Below are positions 1 to 9,059 of a DNA stretch of 64,000 nucleotides, piece after piece. The stretch covers positions 124,001 to 188,000 of the forward strand of contig NZ_CABFVH010000002.1 of the NCBI RefSeq assembly GCF_902141855.1, given 5' to 3'. Position 1 is the first letter of the stretch. Every line of letters begins with the position of its first letter. The notes beneath the pieces were generated by a model, which saw only the letters and a program-made list of their open reading frames with translations, ran no database searches and was not told where the DNA came from. This DNA comes from Methylobacterium dankookense. Its GTDB lineage: Bacteria > Pseudomonadota > Alphaproteobacteria > Rhizobiales > Beijerinckiaceae. The position numbers and the translations under genes were made by a program.

Positions 1-541
1 GGCGGGCGAGCATGTAGGACAGGCCGAGATTCGATAGGATGGAGGGCTCGTTCGGGCGGATCTTGAGGGCGGCCTCGTAGAAGCCCTGCGCCCGGGCGTG
101 GTCGCCCATCTGGTCGGCGGCCGAGCCCTGCGCCGAGAGGATGCGCCAATCCGGCTGCGAGGGAGTGTGCGCGTTCTGCAGCACCTCCTGCGCTTCCTGG
201 AAGCGGCCGACCTCGACGAGGGACTTGCCGTAGGCGCCGAGCACCGCCTGATTGCGCGGGTTGCGGAGCGCAGCCTGCTGCAGCACCGCCGTCGCCTGGG
301 TCTTCTGGTCGCTGGCGCGGAGCGCCTGGGCGTAGCGCATGGCGGCCGCGAGGTCGTTCGGGTTCTCGGCGTAGCGGGCGGCGAGGCCGTCGACCTGCTG
401 CCGCTCGATGGCCGGGCCCGCGCTCCCGATCGAGCCGGTGGTCTCGGGCCCGCGCGACGACTGGCAGCCGGCCACCCCGAGGGCGACGATCGCGCCCGCG
501 AGCAGGCCGCGCATCCGGGCAGGCCGATGGGCCGTGGTCAT
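1..541 (-). CDS. TPR lipoprotein, TadD-like (partial, runs off window start)
   Basis: The minus-strand frame starts at ATG 541 and stays open to base 1, so the C-terminus is missing. The protein begins with a basic N-region, a hydrophobic stretch LLAGAIVALGVAGC and a lipobox VAGC, so it should be an outer- or inner-membrane lipoprotein with Cys near residue 26. Helical tetratricopeptide-like repeats follow, with pieces such as NPRNQAVLGAYGKSLVEVG and NEPSILSNLGLSYMLAR. This architecture is that of TadD, the Flp/Tad pilus assembly lipoprotein. Three further Tad-type genes lie at 12.9-16 kb, about 12 kb away. A generic TPR lipoprotein is the alternative. Confidence 0.75.
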   Translation of the reverse strand, partial: MTTAHRPARMRGLLAGAIVALGVAGCQSSRGPETTGSIGSAGPAIERQQVDGLAARYAENPNDLAAAMRYAQALRASDQKTQATAVLQQAALRNPRNQAVLGAYGKSLVEVGRFQEAQEVLQNAHTPSQPDWRILSAQGSAADQMGDHARAQGFYEAALKIRPNEPSILSNLGLSYMLAR

Positions 542-655
542 AGAACGCTCCCGTACGCAATGGGCCGCAGAGGACCGGAATGGACCGGACGCTTCACGCC
601 CTCGCTGGCACGGTGGTAGACCGTTAACCCTAATCACCCGTTAAGCTCTGCGCCC

Positions 656-2041
656 ATGCCCGAACCCGACATCTTCCTCGCCGACGGCACCGCTGCCGTT
701 CCCGTGACCCTGGTCCCCGCCGCCCGCTGGCCCGAGGTCGAGGCCGGGCTGGAGCCGGCGCAGCGCGCCTTCGCGGCGGCCACCGGCTTCGCGCCGAAGC
801 CGGGTCGCCTCGCCCTGCTGCCGGGCGCGGAGGGGCAACTCGCCCGCGTGCTGTTCGGCCTCGGCGAGACCGACGCTCCCGCCTACGACCGCCTGCTCGC
901 CGGCAAGCTGCCGGGCCTGCTGCCGCCGGGCGCCTACCGCATCGAGGGCGCACCCGAGCCCGCCGAGGCGGCGCTGGCCTGGGCGCTCGGCGCCTACGCC
1001 TTCCGCCGCTACCGCGCCCCCGCCTCCGAGGCCGCCCGCCTGGTGGCGTCGGAGGGCGTCGACGCGGCCGAGCTCGCGCGGATCGCCGCCGCGGTGGCGA
1101 TGGGGCGCGACCTCGTCAACACGCCCGCCAACGACCTCGGCCCCGCCGAGATCGAGGCGGCGGTACGCGCCGTGGCCGAGCGGCACGGCGCCGCGGTGAC
1201 GGTGGTCGCGGGCGAGGCCCTGGCGGCCGAGTTCCCGCTCGTCCACGCGGTCGGCGCCGGCTCGTCCCGCCCGCCGCGACTGATCGACCTGACCTGGGGC
1301 CGCGAGGGCGCGCCGCGCGTCACCCTTGTCGGCAAGGGCGTCGCCTTCGACACGGGCGGCCTCGACATCAAGCCCTCCGCCGCCATGCTCCTGATGAAGA
1401 AGGATATGGGCGGGGCCGCCGCGGCGCTCGCCGCCGCCGACATGATCATGGGCGCGGGCCTGCCGATCCGCCTGTGCCTGCTGATCCCGGCGGTCGAGAA
1501 CGCGGTCTCCGGCGACGCCTTCCGCCCCGGCGACGTGCTCCGGAGCCGCGCCGGGCTCACCGTCGAGATCGGCAACACCGATGCGGAGGGCCGCCTGATC
1601 CTCGCCGACGCGCTGGCGCTCGCCGATGCCGAGGGCCCGGACCTGATCCTCGACTTCGCGACGCTGACGGGCGCCGCCCGCGTCGCCCTCGGGCCCGACC
1701 TGCCGGCCGTCTTCACCGAGGACGAGGGGCTCGCCGCCGAGATCGCCGCCTCGGGTGCGGCGGCGATCGACCCGGTCTGGCGCATGCCGCTGCACGCGCC
1801 CTATGCGAGCCTGCTCGATTCGAAGGTCGCCGACCTCAACAACGTCTCCGGCGGCCCCTTCGCGGGCGCGATCACCGCGGCCCTGTTCCTGCGCCGCTTC
1901 GCCCCGAAGACGAAGGCCCACGCCCATTTCGACCTCTACGGCTGGAACCCCTCGACCAAGCCCGGCCGGCCGGAGGGCGGCGAGGTCCAGACCGCCCGCC
2001 TCGTCTATGCGCTCCTCAAGGCGCGCTACGCGCAGGCCTGA
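656..2041 (+). CDS. Leucyl aminopeptidase family protein (peptidase M17)
   Basis: This 461-residue cytosolic metallo-aminopeptidase of the M17 (PepA/PepB) family would remove N-terminal residues from peptides during turnover. The catalytic C-terminal domain is clear: the metal/catalytic-Lys segment VGKGVAFDTGGLDIKP near residues 225-240, the MKKDMGG segment just after it, and the family signature NTDAEGRLILADAL near residue 306. The N-terminal domain is shorter than in E. coli PepA (about 500 aa), as is usual for the alphaproteobacterial paralogue. It is divergent from the TPR lipoprotein upstream, with only about 115 bp between the two starts. A 256-bp gap follows. Confidence 0.93.
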   Translation: MPEPDIFLADGTAAVPVTLVPAARWPEVEAGLEPAQRAFAAATGFAPKPGRLALLPGAEGQLARVLFGLGETDAPAYDRLLAGKLPGLLPPGAYRIEGAPEPAEAALAWALGAYAFRRYRAPASEAARLVASEGVDAAELARIAAAVAMGRDLVNTPANDLGPAEIEAAVRAVAERHGAAVTVVAGEALAAEFPLVHAVGAGSSRPPRLIDLTWGREGAPRVTLVGKGVAFDTGGLDIKPSAAMLLMKKDMGGAAAALAAADMIMGAGLPIRLCLLIPAVENAVSGDAFRPGDVLRSRAGLTVEIGNTDAEGRLILADALALADAEGPDLILDFATLTGAARVALGPDLPAVFTEDEGLAAEIAASGAAAIDPVWRMPLHAPYASLLDSKVADLNNVSGGPFAGAITAALFLRRFAPKTKAHAHFDLYGWNPSTKPGRPEGGEVQTARLVYALLKARYAQA

Positions 2042-2297
2042 CGGGCGCGCCTGAGCCGAGCCGGAGGGCTGGCCGCGGTTTTTCCCGCCCGCCGCGAGCG
2101 CCGACGGTTCCGGCGCTCTTCAGGTGCGGCCCAAACCAAGCTAAGGGGTGTTTGGTATACATCATGGCGAGGCTGTAACTGCTTGCGCGGGGACGGCCAC
2201 GCCCTGACAGGGCGACCTCGCCGGCGATGCGTGCGGGACACGCGAACGCGCGGCGGCGATCGATAACAAGACCAAGACCGATCAAGGGAGAGACAGC

Positions 2298-3347
2298 ATG
2301 GCACGCAACATCCTGATCCTGGGCGCTTCCTACGGCTCCCTGCTCGGGACGAAGCTTCTGATGGCCGGGCACAACGTGACCCTGGTCTGCCGGAAGAAGA
2401 CGGCCGACCTGATCAACCGCGAGGGCACGGAAGTCCGGATCAAGCTGCGCGACGAGCCCGAGCACCGGGCGATCCATTCGCGCGACCTGCCGGGCAAGCT
2501 CGACGCGATGCCGCCGGAGGACGTGGACGTCTCCCGCTACGACCTCGTCGGCCTCGCCATGCAGGAGCCGCAATACACCAACCACACGATCCGCGTGCTG
2601 ATGATCAAGATCGCCGAGGCGAAGCTGCCCAGCCTCTCGATCATGAACATGCCGCCCCTGCCCTATCTGAAGCGCATCCCGGCGCTCGCTGCCATGGACC
2701 TTGAGGACGCCTACACCAATGCCGGCGTCTGGGACCGTTTCGAGCCCGGGCTGGTCTCGCTCTGCTCGCCCGATCCGCAGGCCTTCCGGCCGCCCGAGGA
2801 GGGCGCGAACGTGCTCCATGTCGGCCTGCCGACGAACTTCAAGGCGGCGACCTTCGCGGACGAGGCGCATAACCGCCTGCTGCGGGAGCTGGAGGCCGAT
2901 ATCGACGCCGTGCGTCTCGACGGCCAGGACGTGCCCGTGAAGCTCAAGGTGTTCGACTCGCTCTTCGTGCCGCTCGCGAAGTGGTCGATGCTGCTCACCG
3001 GCAACTACCGCTGCATCACGCCGACCGAGCCGCGCTCGATCCGCGATGCCGTGCACACCGACCTGGCGCAGTCCCGCGCCATCTACGACCATGTCGACGC
3101 CCTCGCCCGGAAGCTCGGCGCCGATCCGGCCGATCAGGTCCCGTTCGAGAAATACGCCAAGGCGGCCGAGAGCCTGCTGAAGCCCTCCTCGGCGGCGCGC
3201 GCGGTGGCGAACGGGGCGCCCTTCATCGAGCGCGTCGACCTCTTGGTGAAGCTGATCTCGCACCAGCTCGGTGAGCCCGATGCCGAGATCGACCGCACCG
3301 TCGAGACCGTGGACCGCAAGCTCGACGAGCGCATCATCGAGGGCTGA
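2298..3347 (+). CDS. Ketopantoate reductase (ApbA/PanE)-like oxidoreductase
   Basis: This 349-aa protein starts with an N-terminal Rossmann fold, GASYGSLLGTKLLMAGHNV, matching the NADP-binding GxGxxG-type region of the ApbA/PanE family (2-dehydropantoate 2-reductase). A helical C-terminal half follows, with KLKVFDSLFVPLAKWSMLL. The glycine motif is altered (GASYGSLLG), and the protein is longer than PanE (about 300 aa), so the substrate may not be ketopantoate. A GGGAGA ribosome-binding site lies 7 bp before the ATG. The 256-bp gap before it holds a possible promoter with GTATAC near 2156. It is transcribed alone and ends at a hairpin terminator. Confidence 0.75.
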   Translation: MARNILILGASYGSLLGTKLLMAGHNVTLVCRKKTADLINREGTEVRIKLRDEPEHRAIHSRDLPGKLDAMPPEDVDVSRYDLVGLAMQEPQYTNHTIRVLMIKIAEAKLPSLSIMNMPPLPYLKRIPALAAMDLEDAYTNAGVWDRFEPGLVSLCSPDPQAFRPPEEGANVLHVGLPTNFKAATFADEAHNRLLRELEADIDAVRLDGQDVPVKLKVFDSLFVPLAKWSMLLTGNYRCITPTEPRSIRDAVHTDLAQSRAIYDHVDALARKLGADPADQVPFEKYAKAAESLLKPSSAARAVANGAPFIERVDLLVKLISHQLGEPDAEIDRTVETVDRKLDERIIEG

Positions 3348-3358
3348 GCCCGCATCGC

Positions 3359-3384
3359 ACGGGGCGCGGCTTCCCGCGCCCCGT
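3359..3384. terminator. GC-rich hairpin between convergent genes
   Basis: A perfect 11-bp stem (ACGGGGCGCGG at 3359-3369 pairing with 3374-3384) has a CTTC loop. It sits between the stop of the PanE-like gene on the plus strand and the end of the PNPOx-family gene on the minus strand. There is no long T-run, so it may act on both strands or only stabilise 3' ends. Confidence 0.6.
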
Positions 3385-3423
3385 CGCCCATCCTGGGGCG
3401 CGAGAGGATCGCGCCTCCTGCCT

Positions 3424-4077
3424 TCAGGCCTCGCCGCGGGCGACGAGCGCCTCGTACTCGGACACCTCCAGGCGGCCCTCCTTGGCGACCCGGGCCTTGT
3501 CCGCATCGCTGATCACGTCGCCGGCGAGATCGAGGCGCTTCCAGGCGGCGAGCGGCGTCTCGCGGCCTTCCTGCGGGACGTACTTGTTCTGCCCGAGCTT
3601 CTGATACTTGTGGATGTAGCGCGGGCAGTTGATCCAGATCTTCGTCACCGCGACGCGGACGAGATACTTGGCCTCGGTGTACGCGGCCATCAGCGGATCG
3701 TCGCGCAGGAGGCTGGCGAGGCCCTGGACGCGGATGCGGTGCGGCGTCTCGAAATCGATGAACAGCAGCCCGACCTTGGCCTGACCCTCGATGTTGCCCA
3801 TCGAGTAGAACATGCCGTTGCCGTCGAAGCCGGGGAAGACCAGGGTCGTCTCGTCCACCACCTTCACGAAGCCGGTGCCGCCGCCCTTGTAGGACACGGT
3901 CGGCATCCCGTCCGGATCGACGGTGGAGAGGAAGAACATGTCGCGGCTGCCGATGAAGGCGGCCTCCTCCGGCTGAATCGTCTCGTGCACCCAGTCGGTG
4001 TCGAGGCGGTTCGCGAGCTTGACCGTGCCGAACTCCTCCTGCAGCGCGCGGTGCGCCTCCGAGTAGAGCGATTGCAT
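3424..4077 (-). CDS. Pyridoxamine 5'-phosphate oxidase family (FMN-binding split barrel) protein
   Basis: The protein is about 217 aa. The segment EEAAFIGSRDMFFLSTVDPDG, followed by VVDETTLVFPGFDGNGMFYSMGN, is typical of the PNPOx-like split-barrel family of flavin- or F420-type oxidoreductases. Many members contain the same Ile-Asn-Cys-Pro-Arg-Tyr-Ile pattern seen here as WINCPRYIHKY. Specific substrate is unknown; PdxH itself is unlikely because its signature C-terminus is absent. I chose ATG 4077 over 4107 and 4083 because GGAGG lies 8 bp upstream of it. It is alone on the minus strand, downstream of ilvC but separated by hairpins. Confidence 0.78.
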   Translation of the reverse strand: MQSLYSEAHRALQEEFGTVKLANRLDTDWVHETIQPEEAAFIGSRDMFFLSTVDPDGMPTVSYKGGGTGFVKVVDETTLVFPGFDGNGMFYSMGNIEGQAKVGLLFIDFETPHRIRVQGLASLLRDDPLMAAYTEAKYLVRVAVTKIWINCPRYIHKYQKLGQNKYVPQEGRETPLAAWKRLDLAGDVISDADKARVAKEGRLEVSEYEALVARGEA

Positions 4078-4147
4078 CAGCATTTCCTCCGGGGGGCCTC
4101 GTTCCATGGGCCCTTGGGCGAGGTTCTAGGCCAAGCTCGCCGAACGA

Positions 4148-4216
4148 GAAAGGCCGGCTCCGCCTGGCGAAACCGGCCTCGTCGCCTCGATGGAGGCCGA
4201 GCGAAGCCCGGCCTCC
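4148..4216 (-). terminator. Tandem hairpins downstream of ilvC
   Basis: Two inverted repeats follow the ilvC stop on the minus strand: GGAGGCCG/CGGCCTCC (4192-4199 with 4209-4216), then AGGCCGG/CCGGCCT (4151-4157 with 4173-4179). The second is followed on the minus strand by TTTCTCG. This is a plausible intrinsic terminator of the ilvC transcript; the T-tract is short. Confidence 0.5.
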
Positions 4217-4231
4217 CCTCCCTGAAAGGGA

Positions 4232-5287
<1,056 letters not shown>

Positions 5288-5929
5288 TCAATCCCGGCCG
5301 TACAGGGCCAGGAACTGGTCGACGGCGCGGCCCGCGTCGCGCCGGATCTCATCGGCATCGAGATCGAGGCGATCGCCGAGCAGGAGCCGGATCTGGATGT
5401 CGCGGCCGACCAGACCGAAGAAGGTCCGGAAGGCCGTCTCGCCGTCCTCGAAATCGAGGATCCCCGCCGCGCGTCCGGCCTCGAGCACGGGCTTCACCCG
5501 CTCCCCGATCGCGAAGCGGCCATTCGCCAGGACGATGCCGCCGAGATTGCTCTTGCGCGAGGCGGCGTGGCCGATGGCGATGCGGTTGAGGGCCACCGAG
5601 GTGCCGCTTGAGATCACCTCCAGCCAGGTGGCCGCGAAGTCCTGCAGGCTCTCGCGCAGCGTCGCCACGTCGAGGGCCTGCACCGCGTAGCGCCCGGCAT
5701 GGACCCGCGAGGCCTGCCATTGCACGGTGGCGGTGAGCAGCCCGTCGCGGTCGCCGAACCACTTGTAGAGCGACTCCTTCGAGCAGCTCGCCCGGCGCGC
5801 CACGGCGTCCATGGTGAGCTGGTCGCCCTCCTCGACCATCAGCGCCAGCACGGCGTCCAGCACCGCCTGCTGGCGGAGAGAGGGTGCCTCGGGAGCCGTG
5901 TCCTGCTGGGCTGCGGAGTTCGGTCGCAT
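5288..5929 (-). CDS. TetR/AcrR family transcriptional regulator
   Basis: This 213-aa repressor has an N-terminal helix-turn-helix (residues about 20-60) with LTMDAVARRASCSKESLYKWF, the classic TetR recognition helix pattern. The C-terminal ligand-binding domain includes VLEAGRAAGILDF. ATG 5929 is chosen because the HTH lies at the usual distance and a perfect 16-bp palindrome sits 17 bp upstream, as expected for autoregulation. It lies between the glutathione S-transferase gene and ilvC, all on the minus strand. The target may be its own promoter, and read-through into ilvC is possible. The ligand is unknown. Confidence 0.9.
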   Translation of the reverse strand: MRPNSAAQQDTAPEAPSLRQQAVLDAVLALMVEEGDQLTMDAVARRASCSKESLYKWFGDRDGLLTATVQWQASRVHAGRYAVQALDVATLRESLQDFAATWLEVISSGTSVALNRIAIGHAASRKSNLGGIVLANGRFAIGERVKPVLEAGRAAGILDFEDGETAFRTFFGLVGRDIQIRLLLGDRLDLDADEIRRDAGRAVDQFLALYGRD

Positions 5930-5946
5930 CGTCCCGCGATCAGTAC

Positions 5947-5962
5947 CGTACCGTACGGTACG
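5947..5962. promoter_or_regulatory. Perfect 16-bp palindrome, probable TetR operator
   Basis: CGTACCGTACGGTACG reads identically on both strands. It lies 17 bp upstream of the tetR ATG, inside overlapping TACCG/CGGTA repeats (5944-5963). TetR-family proteins usually bind 15-20-bp palindromes overlapping their own promoter, so autoregulation is the simplest reading. Confidence 0.7.
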
Positions 5963-6002
5963 TGCCGATAAAACGATTCGGTGCGGCCAGCAAGAGGGCG
6001 CA

Positions 6003-6036
6003 CGACGGTCCGCGCGAAGGGACGTGCGGACCGTCG
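6003..6036 (-). terminator. Hairpin after the glutathione S-transferase gene
   Basis: A perfect 11-bp stem (CGACGGTCCGC, 6003-6013, with 6026-6036) and a 12-nt loop lies 6 bp past the GST stop codon on the minus strand. The following sequence is not T-rich, so it is a weak intrinsic terminator or a 3'-end stabiliser. It separates GST transcription from the tetR promoter. Confidence 0.5.
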
Positions 6037-6042
6037 CAGTGA

Positions 6043-6687
6043 TCAGCGCGGCAGGTCGAGCCCCTCGCGGGCGAAGACCGCCTGCACGGCCGGGCGCGCG
6101 GCCATGGCGCGGGCATGCTCGGTCCAGGCGGGGAAGCGCTGGGCCATGTCGAACTTGCAGGCCGGGCCGCGGCCCCAGGTCCAGAACAGCAGCAGGTAGG
6201 GATCGACCACGCTGTAGCGGCCGCCCACCGCCCAGCCGCCGTTCGAGAGGCGCACCTCCGTCATGGTGCAGAGGTCGCCGAAGGCGTCGAGGCCCTTGGC
6301 CTGGATCCCGGGGAAGGCGCTCTCGTCGGCCGTGTAGCGCTCGGGCCGGCGGATATGGGCGTAGGTCGGATGGTGGCTGGTGGAGAGCCAGCACAGCCAC
6401 TCGTCCGCCACCGCCTGGTCGCGCAGGTCCTGCGGCCAGAGCCCGGCCTCGGGATGGGCGCGGGCGACATGGCGCAGGATCGCGCTGTTCTCGGTAAGCA
6501 CCCAGTCCCCGGTGACGAGGGCCGGCACCCGGCCGCGCTCGTTCACCGCGAGATAGGCGCCCGAGCGCTGATCGCCGGCCTGGAGGTTCAGGCGCGCCGT
6601 CTCGTAGGGCGCGCCCGTCTCTTCCAGGGCGATGTGCGAGGCCAGCGAGCAGGCGCCGGGGGCGTAGTAGAGGGTTGAGGTGGTCAC
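6043..6687 (-). CDS. Glutathione S-transferase family protein
   Basis: This 214-aa protein has the two-domain GST layout. The N-terminal thioredoxin-like domain begins LYYAPGACSLASHIALEE, the beta-class pattern in which Ser or Cys near residue 13-15 activates glutathione. The cis-Pro segment GRVPALV and the glutathione-contacting segment LTENSAILRHVA are present. The C-terminal all-helical domain carries VGGRYSVVDPYLLLFW, with the N-capping Ser/Asp of alpha-6. Substrate is unknown. It is upstream of tetR in the same orientation and separated from it by a hairpin and the palindrome, so the regulator may not control it. Confidence 0.92.
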   Translation of the reverse strand: MTTSTLYYAPGACSLASHIALEETGAPYETARLNLQAGDQRSGAYLAVNERGRVPALVTGDWVLTENSAILRHVARAHPEAGLWPQDLRDQAVADEWLCWLSTSHHPTYAHIRRPERYTADESAFPGIQAKGLDAFGDLCTMTEVRLSNGGWAVGGRYSVVDPYLLLFWTWGRGPACKFDMAQRFPAWTEHARAMAARPAVQAVFAREGLDLPR

Positions 6688-6751
6688 GGCGGTTCCTCGG
6701 CTTGGATGTCGTGCGGGTTGGTTCTCGATCGCAGCGCGGTCGGGAACGGCT

Positions 6752-7108
6752 CTACGTCAGCCCGAGAAGCGTCCGAAGCCTGCCCCGGACTTCGCGCAGG
6801 ATGTCGTCCGGGACGGTTCCGAGGCTCCTGAGGATCCGGGTCGTCCGATCGACCGAGCGGACCTGATCGACCAGGACCGCACCCTCGATGACGAGGCCGG
6901 CCGGCAGGAACACCTTCGTCGGCCACGGGTTCGTGTTGCGCGTGATCGGGCAGATGATGACCCGGCGCGTCAGCACGTTCATGTCCGGATCCGAGACCAC
7001 GCGCGCCGGGCGTATGCCCCGCTGCTCGGTGCCGCGCACCGGTTCCAGATCGACGAGCAGCAATTCCCCCGGCCGAGGTTGCCAGTCAGTAGGGGTCGTA
7101 GTCGTCAT
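6752..7108 (-). CDS. MazF/PemK-type toxin (type II toxin-antitoxin endoribonuclease)
   Basis: This protein of 118 aa has the MazF fold. The N-terminal beta strand GELLLVDLEPV is followed by the signature GTEQRGIRPARVVS, containing the catalytic Arg loop, and later ICPITRN and VLVDQVRSVD. MazF enzymes cut single-stranded mRNA at short motifs and are neutralised by MazE-like proteins. The ATG at 7108 lies inside the antitoxin gene and gives a 23-bp overlap, so translation is probably coupled. The longer upstream frame is the shadow of the antitoxin gene. The usual order, antitoxin then toxin, is kept. Confidence 0.9.
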   Translation of the reverse strand: MTTTTPTDWQPRPGELLLVDLEPVRGTEQRGIRPARVVSDPDMNVLTRRVIICPITRNTNPWPTKVFLPAGLVIEGAVLVDQVRSVDRTTRILRSLGTVPDDILREVRGRLRTLLGLT

Positions 7109-7373
7109 CGATGATCTCGGAACCGCGGTCGGGCCCCCATGCGACGGTGGGCGGCTCGAAATCGGGGCCGAGGCGCCGCATCTCCGCGACCATCTCCGCC
7201 ATCGTATAGACGGGCAGCCCATTGACGAGGCGGCGGCCTTCCCATTGCCGCGGCTCGACCGGCGGCCGCGTCACCTCCACCGTCTCCCCCGCGCGGATGC
7301 CGAGCTCCTCGGCTTCCGCGGCGGTGAGCCTCACGGCGAGATCCTCGCCCCAGCGAACGACTTTGGCTTCCAT
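7086..7373 (-). CDS. AbrB/MazE-type antitoxin
   Basis: This 95-aa protein has a swapped-hairpin AbrB DNA-binding domain at the N-terminus (MEAKVVRWGEDLAVRLTAAE, then LGIRAGETVEVTR) and an acidic C-terminal tail ending near EIIDDDYDPY. Such tails wrap and block the MazF active site. It overlaps the toxin start by 23 bp. MazE proteins normally repress the operon by binding its promoter, which would lie in the 52 bp between this gene and the acetolactate synthase small-subunit gene. Its location inside a biosynthetic region suggests lateral arrival. Confidence 0.88.
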   Translation of the reverse strand: MEAKVVRWGEDLAVRLTAAEAEELGIRAGETVEVTRPPVEPRQWEGRRLVNGLPVYTMAEMVAEMRRLGPDFEPPTVAWGPDRGSEIIDDDYDPY

Positions 7374-7425
7374 CGCGGCCGGTCTCCCGGATTCGGGCGG
7401 CGCCTGTGGGGCGCCGCCGCCGATC

Positions 7426-7968
7426 CTACAACGGCTCGGCGCCCCGGCCCATCGCCGCGATGCCGGTGCGGCAGATCTCGACGAGGCCGATCACCGACAT
7501 CAGGCGCACGAAGCGGTCGATCTCCTCGGTGGTGCCGGTCAGCTCGAAGACGAAGGAGCTGAGGGTGGCATCGAGGGACTTGGCGCCGAAGGCCGCGGCG
7601 AGCCGCAGGGCCTCGCTGCGGTGCTCGCCCTGGCCGGCCACCTTCACGAGGCAGATCTCGCGCTCGATGGCATTGCCCTGGAGCGTGAGGTCCACGACGC
7701 GATGCACCGGGACCAGCCGGTCGAGCTGCGCCTTGATCTGCTCGATCACGGCGTTCGTGCCCGTCGTCACGATGGTGATGCGCGAGAGGTGCCGCGCCTC
7801 CTCGGTCTCGGAGACGGTGAGGCTCTCGATGTTGTAGCCCCGCCCCGAGAACATCCCCGAGATGCGCGCCAGCACGCCCGGCTCGTTGTCCACGATCACC
7901 GCGAGAGTGTGGCGGTTGACCGCCTCGACCCGGACCGGCTCGGGGTAATGGGTGTTCATCGCGTTCAT
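7426..7968 (-). CDS. ilvN: Acetolactate synthase small (regulatory) subunit
   Basis: This 180-aa regulatory subunit (IlvN/IlvH) binds valine and activates the catalytic subunit. The N-terminal ACT domain contains VDNEPGVLARISGMFSGRG and the signature YNIESLTVSETE. The C-terminal ACT-like domain contains FGAKSLDATLSSFVFELTG and EIDRFV. In most alphaproteobacteria this gene directly follows the large-subunit gene. Here a methyltransferase gene on the opposite strand separates them, so this gene needs its own promoter in the 130-bp divergent gap 7969-8098. Two ATGs (7968, 7959) are possible starts. Confidence 0.97.
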   Translation of the reverse strand: MNAMNTHYPEPVRVEAVNRHTLAVIVDNEPGVLARISGMFSGRGYNIESLTVSETEEARHLSRITIVTTGTNAVIEQIKAQLDRLVPVHRVVDLTLQGNAIEREICLVKVAGQGEHRSEALRLAAAFGAKSLDATLSSFVFELTGTTEEIDRFVRLMSVIGLVEICRTGIAAMGRGAEPL

Positions 7969-8098
7969 GGCCTCGATCGTCTCCCGCTTATACCTTGGCG
8001 GTCCTGGCCGGACCGGCTTTCCTCAAAACCCTTGCCCCGCCCCGGTCCCGGGCCGCTCGCCTGGACCGCCCCGGGGCCGCGTGATATCGGCGCCGCCC

Positions 8099-9043
8099 AT
8101 GACTCCCCGACAGCGTGCCCTCCATGCCGTGACCCCGCGCGGACGCATCGGCGTCGAGCTGGGCCCCCTGAACAAGCCGCTGATCCTGCGCGAGGACGGC
8201 GAGGTCCTCTACGCCGACCACCGCTCCACCGAGGACCTGCGCCGCAAATACGCGGAGCACGACACGGTGGTCGGCGCGCAAGCGAGCACCATCGTGGACG
8301 TCGACCTCGTCCTCGAGAACCAGACCCTGCCCGAGGCCCTGGGATCTCGCGCGCCCGTCGACTACGTCGTGGCGAGCCACGTCTTGGAGCACATCGCCGA
8401 CCCGGTCGGCTGGCTCGCCGAGATCGCCGGCATCCTGCGCGACGGCGGGGTGCTCTTCCTCGTGGTGCCCGACAAGCGCTTCACCTTCGACTTCTACCGC
8501 ACCCCCTCCACTGCCGGCGATCTCGTCGCCTCCCATCTGACGCGGGCGACGATCGGCTCCCCCGCCCAGGTCTTCGAGCACGTGGCGCGGGCCGCCGCCG
8601 TCGACGTCCCCGCCGTGTGGTCCGGCCGCGGCCGGACGCCGGAGCCGATGTTCGACAGCCAGCTCGACAGCGCCCTGGTCCATGCTCGCGGCGTCGCCGA
8701 TTCCGGCTTCTATTTCGACGTGCATTGCACGGTCTACACGCCGGTGAGCTTCCTCGCGGTGTTCCGCGACCTGATCGCCCTCGGCCTGATCCCCTTCGAG
8801 ATCGCCGAGATCGTCCCGACCCCGCGCTACGCGCTCGAATTCTACGTCACGCTGCGCAAGCGCGAGAGCCTGGACCCCGCCGCGCGGGCCGCGGCGACGC
8901 CGCAGCTCGACCCCGTGCACCACGAGCTGCCCGAGGCGCCCGTGCGCGGAATGGGGCCGCGGCTCGCCGCGGCCCTGCGCCTGGGCTACCGGATGCTGCG
9001 CAGCGGCAGCATCCGCGAGCCCGGGGCGGGACGGCACGGCTGA
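8099..9043 (+). CDS. Class I SAM-dependent methyltransferase
   Basis: This protein of 314 aa shows a methyltransferase type 11-like core: VELGPLN near the N-terminus as a weak motif I region, then VDYVVASHVLEHIADPVGWL (motif II/III) and ILRDGGVLFLVVPDKR (post-III). A segment FDFYRTPSTAGDL is often seen in methyltransferases of polysaccharide clusters. The first residues of the longer open frame look like untranslated leader, so ATG 8099 is used. The gene lies on the plus strand between the two acetolactate synthase subunit genes, divergent from ilvN and convergent with ilvB. Substrate is unknown. Confidence 0.8.
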   Translation: MTPRQRALHAVTPRGRIGVELGPLNKPLILREDGEVLYADHRSTEDLRRKYAEHDTVVGAQASTIVDVDLVLENQTLPEALGSRAPVDYVVASHVLEHIADPVGWLAEIAGILRDGGVLFLVVPDKRFTFDFYRTPSTAGDLVASHLTRATIGSPAQVFEHVARAAAVDVPAVWSGRGRTPEPMFDSQLDSALVHARGVADSGFYFDVHCTVYTPVSFLAVFRDLIALGLIPFEIAEIVPTPRYALEFYVTLRKRESLDPAARAAATPQLDPVHHELPEAPVRGMGPRLAAALRLGYRMLRSGSIREPGAGRHG

Positions 9044-9059
9044 GCCCCCGCGATGCCGG

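Noticed and set aside
641-1927. Long minus-strand frame opposite the M17 aminopeptidase
   Set aside because: Antisense shadow typical of GC-rich genes; the plus strand carries clear family motifs.
7952-8098. N-terminal extension of the methyltransferase frame
   Set aside because: The segment does not resemble a methyltransferase; ATG 8099 gives a normal N-terminus.
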